DNA of 6,917 nucleotides from an uncultured Bacilli bacterium (lineage in GTDB: Bacteria > Bacillota_I > Bacilli_A > RF39 > UBA660). The stretch spans positions 1 through 6,917 of the forward strand of contig CALVQZ010000137.1 of NCBI GenBank assembly GCA_944358275.1, read 5' to 3'. The notes beneath the pieces are model-generated. The model was not told the origin of the DNA. It saw nothing but the letters and a program-made list of their open reading frames with translations, and made no database searches. Below, piece by piece: positions 1-6,364 of this stretch (position 1 is the first letter of the stretch; each line of letters starts with the position of its first letter). The position numbers and the translations under genes are program-made.

Positions 1-152
1 ACGTTGCGTGGGGTGTCTTTTCTGTTGGCTATGCTGGCAACCGCAGCGCGAACCGTGCGGACGGCGTGCGGCCTTCAATATATCTAAAGTCTGAAGTCCT
101 TATAGAAAGTGGGTTAGGAACAAGTAGCGATCCATATAAATTAAGTATATAA
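1..152 (+). CDS. C-terminal fragment of a putative DGR-diversified surface protein (5' end outside window)
   Basis: The reading frame is open from the window edge (first full codon at 3) to a TAA at 150-152, leaving 49 visible codons. The first 24 codons read as an alternating pattern, W-x-V-x-S-x-G-x-A followed by N-x-S-A-N-x-A-x-GVRP. They lead into a tail containing SIYLKSEVLIESG and GTSSDPYKLSI. GVRP, then a hydrophobic LKS-type strand, then G-T-S-S-D-P-Y resembles the C-terminal end of secreted or surface proteins of uncultured Firmicutes that carry C-type-lectin or FGE-like folds; this resemblance is from memory, not a search. The GC-rich first half (49 of 76 bases) against an AT-rich tail (22 of 76) is explained by a DGR variable repeat. 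A prepilin-like gene follows after 20 bases on the same strand, so both may be exported. The N-terminus and any signal or pilin leader are not visible. The frame is well supported because it matches the downstream codon usage and ends just before a clear ribosome binding site. Confidence 0.72.
   Translation, partial: VAWGVFSVGYAGNRSANRADGVRPSIYLKSEVLIESGLGTSSDPYKLSI
3..76 (+). repeat. Candidate DGR variable repeat (VR), 3' part
   Basis: In frame, the codons at 12, 18, 24, 30, 36, 42, 54 and 60 are GGT, TTT, GTT, TAT, GGC, CGC, CGT and GAC. All are NNY, as expected if AAT/AAC in a template was randomised at its adenines. They alternate with codons lacking adenine (TGG, GTC, TCT, GGC, GCT, GCG, GGC, GTG, CGG, CCT). 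Only seven adenines occur from 3 to 74. All lie at first or second positions of codons that could be unaltered or partly altered AAY (TAT 30, AAC 39, AGC 45, AAC 51, GAC 60). The layout resembles the asparagine-rich W-N-V-N-S-N-G-N type of template known from gut DGRs. The GC-rich end at about 57-76 would be the place for the initiation-of-mutagenic-homing sequence. The left boundary is outside the window, and no template repeat or reverse transcriptase is visible here. Confidence 0.7.
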
Positions 153-172
153 GAATTAAAAGGAGTAAAAAT

Positions 173-742
173 ATGAATAAAAATGGATTTACATTAGTAG
201 AATTACTAGCAGTAATAATAATACTAAGTCTAGTTATGACAATAGCAGTAATAAAAGTTGATAAAAATATAAAATATGCAAATGAATTTGGAAATGAAAT
301 GCAAATATCTAACATAGAAAATTCTGCTTTAATTTATGTAGAAGACTATAGAAATAATCTTTCTAACATAGATACTTTAAAAGTAGACACGATAACTATA
401 AGCATTTTAATCGATTCAGGACTAATTAAAGAAAAAGATGTAGATGATATACCTACATCTAACAAAGTAATAGTAGCCGAAATAAACGGTATATTAAAAG
501 CAAAATATGTAGGTGATGGTAGTAATGTAATATTTATAAATGGACCAAAAGAAATATCATTATATCAAAACGATTCATATACAGAAATGGGTGCTTATGC
601 TGCTGTACCAGAAACAGGATTAGTAGAACTAGAAAGTACTAATATCTCATCAAATGTAGATACTTCTGTAAAGGGAGAATATGAAGTAACATATTCATAT
701 TCTAACGCAACAAGCGTAGTAAGAAAAGTAACAATTTTATAA
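173..742 (+). CDS. Type IV prepilin-like protein with C-terminal Ig-like (DUF5011-type) domain
   Basis: This 189-residue protein begins with a class III prepilin leader. It has a short basic start (MNKNG), a predicted prepilin-peptidase cut between G5 and F6, then FTLVELLAVIIILSL with the conserved glutamate E10 at mature position +5. A hydrophobic helix runs to about residue 28. Such proteins are cleaved, usually N-methylated at the new Phe, and assembled into a pilus or pseudopilus, or kept membrane-anchored. Residues 30-118 are a variable pilin-like middle. Residues about 120-189 resemble a bacterial Ig-like domain of the DUF5011 kind: a strand PKEISLYQ, then YTEMGA (136-141), then GEYEVTYSYSNAT, ending in RKVTIL. 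The start is supported by AAAGGAG ending 7 bases before the ATG. The gene lies 20 bases downstream of the putative DGR target and is probably co-transcribed with it. No prepilin peptidase or assembly ATPase is present here. The exact role, pilus subunit or tethered adhesin, is unknown. Confidence 0.85.
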   Translation: MNKNGFTLVELLAVIIILSLVMTIAVIKVDKNIKYANEFGNEMQISNIENSALIYVEDYRNNLSNIDTLKVDTITISILIDSGLIKEKDVDDIPTSNKVIVAEINGILKAKYVGDGSNVIFINGPKEISLYQNDSYTEMGAYAAVPETGLVELESTNISSNVDTSVKGEYEVTYSYSNATSVVRKVTIL

Positions 743-2659
743 CTAACTAATCGGTTCTGTACCTTTTAAAAAGTATAGAATCTTTTTCTTTTTAGTATTT
801 TCATTAGCTAAAGAGCCATCTATTGGATTAACAAGAACTCCAACTACATTATCAGGCATTTCATACCAAGAAGTATCCTTATCTTTAAAATATCCTTCAA
901 CAGTATCTACCCATATATTTTTAGATATATTTATAACTTTCATACTTATATCTCTTGCATTATCAAAACCATTCCAAATACCAACAATTAAATCTTTATT
1001 ATATCCTATAGTCCAAGAATCAGTATCAGTAGTACCTGTTTTTAATGCATATTTATTAGTAATTTTATTTACTAAAGAAGCACAAGTAGGATAACTATAA
1101 TCAATCATATTTAAATCATATGTACCAGTCATTAAATCATTTAAAATATATACTAAACTTTGATTTAAAACTCTTTCTTTTTCATGCTTATATTCATATA
1201 GGACATTTCCATTACTATCTACAACTTTTTCAATCAAGTGAGGTTCAATCTTATATCCACCATTAGCAAAAGCAGAATATCCACCTAAATAATCGATTAT
1301 ATTCATCTCTATAGTTCCTAAAGGCAAAGAAGGTATTTCAATTAACTCTTCATCTATTCCAACTCTTTTAGCCATATCTACAAGCATATCTTCACCTAAA
1401 AATAAATGTGTTTTAACAGCATAAATATTATCAGAATACGCTATAGCAGCAGCCATAGATATCTTATCATTAGGATATATACTTCCATAATTTTGAGGAG
1501 AATAAGTATTGTTATTGCTAAATGTAAATGTAGTTTCTTCAGATAAAAAAGAAGTAGAAGCAGTAAAACCATTTTCTAATGCCATATAATACAAAAATGG
1601 TTTCATAGTAGATCCAACTTGTCTTTTAGAATAAATAGCACGGTTATATTCAGATTTAACATAATCCACACCACCAATAAGAGCAATAATATCTCCATTA
1701 TTTGGATTCATCATTATACCAGAAACTTGTAATTCATCAACAGTCATATTATTTTTCATACTATTTTCTAATATAGTTTGAGCATCTATATCAAGTGCAG
1801 TATATACTTTAAGACCACTATTTATATAAGATTCAGGAATAGACTCTATACTATAAAGTTCATTTATAACCGCATCCTTATAATACATTAAAGTAGACAA
1901 ATTCAATTTTTGCTTTTTCCCAATATACTCAAGTTCAACACTTAAAGCTTCTTCTTTCTCAGCTTCAGTAATCTTATTATTTTTAATCATATTATTTAAT
2001 ATGACAACTTGTCGTTTTTTAGCAGTATCCAAATCATTAAGAGGAGAATATGCATTAGGTGCCTTAGGAATACCTGCAAGCATAGATGCTTCTGCTAAAT
2101 TCAAATCTTTCGCGCTCTTATTAAAATAATAATAAGAAGCATTTTCAATTCCAAGTACACCATTACCATAATTTATAGTATTCAAATATCCTTCTAATAT
2201 TTCATCTTTCGTATAATTTATCTCTAATCTAAAAGCATACCACGCTTCTTTAAATTTTCTTTCCCATGTTTTATCAAAATTAGAAAATAAATTTCTAGCA
2301 AGTTGCTGAGTAATAGTAGACGCTCCTTGTGATAAATTCTTTGTAGTTAAATTTACATATATTGACTTAATAATTCTTATAAAATCAAATCCAGGATGAC
2401 TATAAAATCTCTTATCTTCAGTACTTATAGTCGCATCGATTAAATCTTGAGATATATCTTCAAGACTAATCCATTCTTTATTACCATTACCACTAAAAAT
2501 AACCTCTTCATTATTATCATATATCGTAATATTATTTACATTATTTAAATCAATTTTAGGTAAATTAACTGCATAAATATAAAGACCAATAACTACTATA
2601 GTAATGACTATAAAAAATACAAATATAGATTTTAATAAAAACTTAAAAAATTTCATCAT
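743..2659 (-). CDS. Class A penicillin-binding protein (bifunctional transglycosylase/transpeptidase, PBP1A family)
   Basis: This 638-residue membrane enzyme polymerises lipid II into glycan strands and cross-links the stem peptides on the outer face of the membrane. A transmembrane helix spans about residues 7-31. The GT51 glycosyltransferase domain (about 65-245) shows all expected motifs: EDKRFYSHPG with catalytic E81, QGASTITQQLARNLF (111-125), RKFKEAWYAFRLE (134-146), DEILEGYLNTINYGNG (152-167) and LAEASMLAGIPKAP (188-201). The transpeptidase domain (about 310-590) has S350-T-M-K353 (active-site serine), S409-D-N411 and K540-T-G542, so both activities appear intact. No PASTA or fibronectin extension follows; the C-terminus is a short lysine-bearing tail. 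The family includes ponA, pbpF and pbpG types, and I cannot assign one. The gene is transcribed away from the argS operon from a promoter at about 2707-2736. Its TAG stop directly touches the stop of the convergent prepilin gene. Confidence 0.96.
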   Translation of the reverse strand: MMKFFKFLLKSIFVFFIVITIVVIGLYIYAVNLPKIDLNNVNNITIYDNNEEVIFSGNGNKEWISLEDISQDLIDATISTEDKRFYSHPGFDFIRIIKSIYVNLTTKNLSQGASTITQQLARNLFSNFDKTWERKFKEAWYAFRLEINYTKDEILEGYLNTINYGNGVLGIENASYYYFNKSAKDLNLAEASMLAGIPKAPNAYSPLNDLDTAKKRQVVILNNMIKNNKITEAEKEEALSVELEYIGKKQKLNLSTLMYYKDAVINELYSIESIPESYINSGLKVYTALDIDAQTILENSMKNNMTVDELQVSGIMMNPNNGDIIALIGGVDYVKSEYNRAIYSKRQVGSTMKPFLYYMALENGFTASTSFLSEETTFTFSNNNTYSPQNYGSIYPNDKISMAAAIAYSDNIYAVKTHLFLGEDMLVDMAKRVGIDEELIEIPSLPLGTIEMNIIDYLGGYSAFANGGYKIEPHLIEKVVDSNGNVLYEYKHEKERVLNQSLVYILNDLMTGTYDLNMIDYSYPTCASLVNKITNKYALKTGTTDTDSWTIGYNKDLIVGIWNGFDNARDISMKVINISKNIWVDTVEGYFKDKDTSWYEMPDNVVGVLVNPIDGSLANENTKKKKILYFLKGTEPIS

Positions 2660-2668
2660 ATCGCCTCA
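2654..2668 (-). promoter_or_regulatory. Start-site region of the penicillin-binding protein gene: tandem ATGs and Shine-Dalgarno
   Basis: On the minus strand a TGAGG motif (2668-2664) precedes two adjacent in-frame ATG codons, at 2659-2657 and 2656-2654. The spacing is 4 bases to the first ATG and 7 to the second. The second ATG is therefore the better-placed start, and the protein may be 637 rather than 638 residues. Function is not affected. Confidence 0.6.
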
Positions 2669-2706
2669 TTCTTTTTTATTATGAAAAAAAAGTAAAAAAA
2701 TATAAC

Positions 2707-2736
2707 AATATATGAGAAAATATGATATACTTTCAA
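2707..2736 (-). promoter_or_regulatory. Candidate sigma-A-type promoter for the penicillin-binding protein gene
   Basis: Reading the minus strand, TTGAAA (2736-2731) is a five-of-six -35 match. An 18-base spacer follows, then TATATT (2712-2707), a five-of-six -10 match. The predicted start lies about 40 bases upstream of the gene. AT-rich sequence makes chance matches common, but the position and spacing are right. Confidence 0.5.
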
Positions 2737-2747
2737 ATGGAAAAAAG

Positions 2748-2767
2748 CACAAAAAAATATTTTTGTG
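2748..2767. repeat. Perfect 8-bp inverted repeat in the divergent promoter region
   Basis: CACAAAAA (2748-2755) and TTTTTGTG (2760-2767) are perfect reverse complements around the 4-base spacer AATA. The right arm overlaps the candidate -35 of the + strand promoter. It could be an operator for a small dimeric repressor or a weak hairpin. The A/T-rich arms mean chance cannot be excluded. Confidence 0.35.
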
Positions 2768-2793
2768 TAAAAATATATAAAATATGTTATAAT
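2763..2793 (+). promoter_or_regulatory. Candidate extended -10 promoter for the DUF1934-argS-rpoE-prfA-prmC operon
   Basis: A perfect TATAAT (2788-2793) is preceded by TGT (2785-2787), giving an extended -10 (TGnTATAAT). A -35-like TTGTGT lies at 2763-2768 with a long 19-base spacer, which an extended -10 can tolerate. Transcription would start near 2800, leaving a leader of only about 19 bases before the ATG at 2819. That leaves no room for a T-box or other riboswitch. Confidence 0.62.
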
Positions 2794-2818
2794 GTAGCAT
2801 AGTTAATTTGGTGATGTT

Positions 2819-3196
2819 ATGGAAAAAATAAAAATTTATTCAATTTTATCTAATTCAGATAATGAAAATACAACTATAGAAGCACTTGCAGATTATGATG
2901 ATGTTAAAAATACAATAGAATACAAAGAAGAAGATTTAAAAGTAAAAATACAACTATATGATAAAAAAGTAACTATGGAAAGAAAAAATGAAGATTATGA
3001 TTTAAATCTTGTATTTTCAGAAAATGAAAAAGTAAGATGCAAATATCAAGTTAATTCTATAGGTTTAAATTTAGAAATAGATGTATATACTAAGATATTA
3101 GAAATAGAAGAAAATAGAATTTATATAAATTATGAATTATATAACGATGATAATTTAATAGGTACATTTGAATACAAATTACTAATATTGGAGTGA
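2819..3196 (+). CDS. DUF1934 family protein (YwiB-like), function unknown
   Basis: This is a 125-residue acidic and lysine-rich soluble protein with no signal peptide or membrane segment. The alternating beta-strand pattern fits the DUF1934/YwiB small beta-barrel family: a central IEYKEED (about residues 33-39), KVTMERKN (50-57), the long strand pair around KYQVNSIGLNLEIDVYTKIL (75-94), and a final INYELYNDDNLIGTFEYKLLIL. The length is also typical for the family, whose role is not established. The position immediately upstream of argS in a delta-subunit cluster matches Bacillus-type gene order and supports the assignment. The start ATG has only a modest ribosome binding site (GGTGA at 2810-2814). 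The gene ends in TGA; its terminal GGAG, shared with the last codon, serves as the Shine-Dalgarno of argS, so translation of the two is likely coupled. Confidence 0.8.
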   Translation: MEKIKIYSILSNSDNENTTIEALADYDDVKNTIEYKEEDLKVKIQLYDKKVTMERKNEDYDLNLVFSENEKVRCKYQVNSIGLNLEIDVYTKILEIEENRIYINYELYNDDNLIGTFEYKLLILE

Positions 3197-3200
3197 TTAT

Positions 3201-4817
3201 ATGAACACAAAAGAATTATTAAAAAAACTTATAGATAATGCACTAAGTAAAATAAATATAACTGATATAAATTATATTATTGAAATACCAAAAGATAAGA
3301 TAAATGGTGATTTTTCTACTAATGTAGCTATGGAACTTGTAAAAACACTAAAGCAAAATCCAAGAGAAATAGCAAATAATATTGTAACTAATATAAAAGA
3401 AGATAATATAATAGAAAAGATAGAGATTGCAGGACCTGGATTTATAAATTTCTATTTAAATAAAACTTATTTATTAAGTGGTATAAATACAATCATAGAA
3501 CTAGATGAAAACTATGGAAAAAACACTATAGGAAAAAATAAAAAAATAAACATTGAATATGTAAGTGCAAACCCAACAGGTATACTTCATGTAGGAACAG
3601 CAAGAGGAGCAGCATATGGAGATAATTTATCTAGAATAATGAGTTTTTCAGGATATGATGTAACAAGAGAGTACTATGTAAACGATGGTGGAAATCAAAT
3701 AAATAATCTAGGTAAGTCAATAAAAGTAAGATATTCAAATTTATGTGGATATAATGAAGAAATGCCAGAAGATGGTTACTATGGTAAAGAAATAATAGAA
3801 ATAGCAGAAAAAATATATCAAAATCATAATGATAAAAAATTAAATGAACCATTAGAATTTTTTACAAATATAGGTATAGAAACTTTATTAGGAAGAATAA
3901 AAAAAGACTTAGAAAATTTCAGAGTACAATTTGATGTATGGACTAGTGAAAAAGAAATAAGAAAATCAGGTAGAATAGAAGAATGTCTAAAAAAATTAAA
4001 AGAAGAAGATAATATTTATGAAAAAGAAGATGCAACCTGGTTAAGAACAACAAAATATGGTGATGATAAAGATAGAGTAATAATAAAGAATGATAATTCA
4101 TACACATATCTAGTACCAGATATCGCATATCACTTAGATAAGATAGATAGAGGCTATGATGAGTTAATAGATGTTTTAGGATCAGATCATCATGGATATA
4201 TTTCAAGATTAAAAGCATCTATAGAAGCTTTAGGATACGATAAAGATAAATTAGATGTAAAAATACTTCAAATGGTTAAATTGATAAAAGATAATGAAGA
4301 AATAAAAATGAGTAAAAGAACAGGAAAAACAATTACAATAAGTGAACTAATAGAAGAAGTAGGAGTAAATGCATCAAGATATTTTTTTGCTACAAAAAGT
4401 TTAGATACACAAATGAATTTTGATATAAATCTTGCTACAAAACAAAGTAATGAAAACCCAGTATATTATGTACAATATGCTCATGCAAGAATATGTTCTA
4501 TACTAAAAAATGTAGAAGATACTACAAAAATTGATAAGTATGAAACAATTACAAGCAATCAATCATTTGAATTATTAAATAAAGTTTATGAATTTAAAAA
4601 TGTAGTTGAAACATCAGCAGAAAAAAGAATGCCGCATTTAATAACAAATTATGTATACGATTTAGCTACATTATTTCATTCATATTATGCACATGAAAAA
4701 ATTATATCTGATGATATAAAATATACACAAGAAAGAATAAATTTGATAAAAACAGTGAAAATTACTATAAAAAATGCTTTAAATCTAATTGGAGTAGAAG
4801 CATTAGAAAAAATGTAG
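3201..4817 (+). CDS. argS: Arginyl-tRNA synthetase
   Basis: This 538-residue class I synthetase charges tRNA-Arg with arginine, using ATP, in the cytoplasm. Residues 1-85 form the ArgRS-specific N-terminal domain that binds the tRNA D-loop region, ending in AGPGFINFYL. The Rossmann core starts at about 115 with VSANPTGILHVGTARGAAYGD (120-141, split here as VSANPTG, ILHVGT and ARGAAYGD). The HIGH-type signature reads HVGT rather than the common HVGH. GSDHHGY is at 327-333 and the KMSKS loop appears as KMSKRTGK (369-376). NPVYYVQYAHARI (419-431) leads into the DALR anticodon-binding domain, which runs to the terminal LIGVEALEKM. Length and termini are as expected, so the protein is complete. 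The start follows the DUF1934 stop by 4 bases, with GGAG at 3190-3193. No T-box leader is present between promoter and gene. Confidence 0.98.
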   Translation: MNTKELLKKLIDNALSKINITDINYIIEIPKDKINGDFSTNVAMELVKTLKQNPREIANNIVTNIKEDNIIEKIEIAGPGFINFYLNKTYLLSGINTIIELDENYGKNTIGKNKKINIEYVSANPTGILHVGTARGAAYGDNLSRIMSFSGYDVTREYYVNDGGNQINNLGKSIKVRYSNLCGYNEEMPEDGYYGKEIIEIAEKIYQNHNDKKLNEPLEFFTNIGIETLLGRIKKDLENFRVQFDVWTSEKEIRKSGRIEECLKKLKEEDNIYEKEDATWLRTTKYGDDKDRVIIKNDNSYTYLVPDIAYHLDKIDRGYDELIDVLGSDHHGYISRLKASIEALGYDKDKLDVKILQMVKLIKDNEEIKMSKRTGKTITISELIEEVGVNASRYFFATKSLDTQMNFDINLATKQSNENPVYYVQYAHARICSILKNVEDTTKIDKYETITSNQSFELLNKVYEFKNVVETSAEKRMPHLITNYVYDLATLFHSYYAHEKIISDDIKYTQERINLIKTVKITIKNALNLIGVEALEKM

Positions 4818-4828
4818 GAGGATTATTT

Positions 4829-5287
4829 ATGAATATAAGAAAAATGTCTAGCGAAGAACTAGAAAAACTATCACATTTAGATATTGCTTATAATATCATT
4901 AAAGAAGAAAAAAAAGTATTAAGTACACTTGAATTACTTAAGGATGTATGTAGTTTATTAAACTATGAAGAAAATATAGTTGAAGATTTAATTGGTGATT
5001 TTTATACATCATTAAATTTAGATAAAAGATTCATATTGATAGATGGTAAATGGGATATAACAGAAAATCATTCAGTAAAAATAATTATAGAAGATGATTT
5101 AGATGATGATATTGATACATATGAAGAAATGGATGAAGAAGATGATGAAGAAGAACAAACATATGAAGATGAAGCAGTATTAGAAGATACTGAAACATTA
5201 GAAGATATTGATGACATTGATGATGAAATGGAAGATCTTACAATATTAAATGAAGAAGAATTAGAAGAAGATGAGGAAAATCTGTAA
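4829..5287 (+). CDS. rpoE: RNA polymerase delta subunit
   Basis: This 152-residue protein has the two-part build of RpoE/delta. A folded HARE-HTH domain occupies about residues 1-82, with characteristic SHLDIAYNIIKEEKK, FYTSLNLDKRFILIDGKWDI and a lysine at 84. An extremely acidic disordered tail follows: residues 85-152 contain no lysine, arginine or histidine, and 40 of the 68 are Asp or Glu. In Firmicutes delta binds RNA polymerase core, reduces nonspecific nucleic-acid binding and speeds recycling. It is not related to the sigma-E also called rpoE. The protein is slightly shorter than the roughly 170-residue Bacillus protein, the difference being in the tail. The Shine-Dalgarno TAGGAGG at 4815-4821 overlaps the argS stop and the ATG is 11 bases after that stop. 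Its presence is the strongest lineage marker in the window. Confidence 0.95.
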   Translation: MNIRKMSSEELEKLSHLDIAYNIIKEEKKVLSTLELLKDVCSLLNYEENIVEDLIGDFYTSLNLDKRFILIDGKWDITENHSVKIIIEDDLDDDIDTYEEMDEEDDEEEQTYEDEAVLEDTETLEDIDDIDDEMEDLTILNEEELEEDEENL

Positions 5288-5302
5288 AAGGAGTTTAATT
5301 AT

Positions 5303-6364
5303 ATGATAGAAAGATTAGAACAAATTACAGAAAGATATAACGAAATAAAAGAAAAATTATCAACACCTGAAGTAATTCAAGATATAAAAAAGACACTAGA
5401 ATTATCAAAAGAATTAAGTTCTAAAGAAGAAACAGTAAATACATATAAAGAATATAAAGTAGTACTAGAAGGTATAAAAGAAGCTAAAGAAATGCAAAAT
5501 GATAAAGAATTAGGAAGTTTTGCAAAAGAAGAAATAGTAAGACTAGAAGAAGAACAAAAACAATTAGAAAGCAAGTTAGAAATACTTTTAATACCAAAAG
5601 ATCCTAACGATGAGAAAAACGTAATAATAGAAATAAGAGGAGCAGCAGGTGGAGATGAAGCAAACATTTTTGCAGGTGACTTATATGATATGTATATAAA
5701 ATATGCTGAATCAAAAGGATGGAGTCACGAAGTTATAAACGAAGTAAGAGGTACTAGTGGTGGTTATGCACAAATAGAATTTATGATAAAAGGTAGTGGA
5801 GCATACTCAAGACTAAAATATGAAAGTGGAGCACATAGAGTACAAAGAGTACCAGTAACAGAAACACAAGGAAGAGTTCATACATCAACTGCAACAGTTG
5901 TAGTAATGCCAGAAGCAGAAGAATTAGACTTTGAACTTGATATGAATGAAGTAAGAATAGACATCACAAGAAGTAGTGGTTGTGGAGGCCAAGGAGTAAA
6001 TACAACAGATTCTGCAGTAAGACTTACACACATTCCAACAGGAATAATCGTATATTCACAAACAGAAAGAAGCCAAATAAAGAATAAAGAAAAAGCAATA
6101 AAAATACTAAAAACAAGACTATACGATATGAAACTAAGAGAAAAAGAAGAAAAAGAGGGAGCAGAAAGAAGAAGTAAAATAGGTACAGGAGATAGATCAG
6201 AAAAAATAAGAACATACAATTTCCCACAAAATAGACTAACAGACCATCGTATTAACTTTACTTTAATGCAATTAGATAGAGTAATGCTTGGAAAATTAGA
6301 TGAAGTAATAGAAGCACTAATACTAGAAGACCAAAAGAGAAAAATAGAAAATAATGTATTATAA
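5303..6364 (+). CDS. prfA: Peptide chain release factor 1
   Basis: This 353-residue class I release factor recognises UAA and UAG in the ribosomal A site and triggers hydrolysis of peptidyl-tRNA. The N-terminal helical domain (1-100) is followed by IEIRGAAGGDEANIFAGDLY (109-128) and the codon-recognition domain. The recognition tripeptide is PVT (184-186) in HRVQRVPVTETQGRVHTS; the PxT form marks RF1 rather than RF2, which has SPF. The catalytic GGQ is at 228-230 in SSGCGGQGVNTTDS. The tail FPQNRLTDHRIN (307-318) is also typical. Length is normal. AAAGGAG (5287-5293) overlaps the rpoE stop and sits 9 bases before the ATG. In Bacillus-type genomes rpoE is usually followed by pyrG, so this junction is a local rearrangement. 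The 3' end overlaps prmC by 11 bases. RF1 also reads the UAG stops used by argS and the penicillin-binding protein gene here. Confidence 0.98.
   Translation: MIERLEQITERYNEIKEKLSTPEVIQDIKKTLELSKELSSKEETVNTYKEYKVVLEGIKEAKEMQNDKELGSFAKEEIVRLEEEQKQLESKLEILLIPKDPNDEKNVIIEIRGAAGGDEANIFAGDLYDMYIKYAESKGWSHEVINEVRGTSGGYAQIEFMIKGSGAYSRLKYESGAHRVQRVPVTETQGRVHTSTATVVVMPEAEELDFELDMNEVRIDITRSSGCGGQGVNTTDSAVRLTHIPTGIIVYSQTERSQIKNKEKAIKILKTRLYDMKLREKEEKEGAERRSKIGTGDRSEKIRTYNFPQNRLTDHRINFTLMQLDRVMLGKLDEVIEALILEDQKRKIENNVL

Noticed and set aside
1..76. GC-rich island as a fragment of horizontally transferred DNA, rRNA or tRNA
   Set aside because: The segment is open in the same frame as the AT-rich tail, shows no tRNA or rRNA features, and its composition is explained by adenine-free invariant codons alternating with NNY codons.
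73..96. DGR-type hairpin or cruciform just after the variable repeat
   Set aside because: Only a 5-bp inverted repeat (73-77 with 92-96) around a 14-base loop was found, too weak to call as a structural element.
768..787. Bidirectional terminator hairpin near the convergent gene ends (AAAAAG and CTTTTT)
   Set aside because: The 6-bp stem has a single G:C pair and lies in the lysine codons of the penicillin-binding protein tail. It is likely low-complexity coincidence.
2660..2818. T-box riboswitch upstream of the argS operon
   Set aside because: The space between the candidate promoter and the first gene is about 19 bases, too short, and no specifier loop or T-box sequence is seen.
3631..4218. 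Open reading frames on the minus strand opposite argS
   Set aside because: They are Leu/His/Tyr-rich shadows of the synthetase coding sequence with no ribosome binding sites or recognisable domains.
5085..5284. GAA/GAT-rich repetitive stretch as a satellite or microsatellite expansion
   Set aside because: It encodes the acidic disordered tail expected of the RNA polymerase delta subunit.
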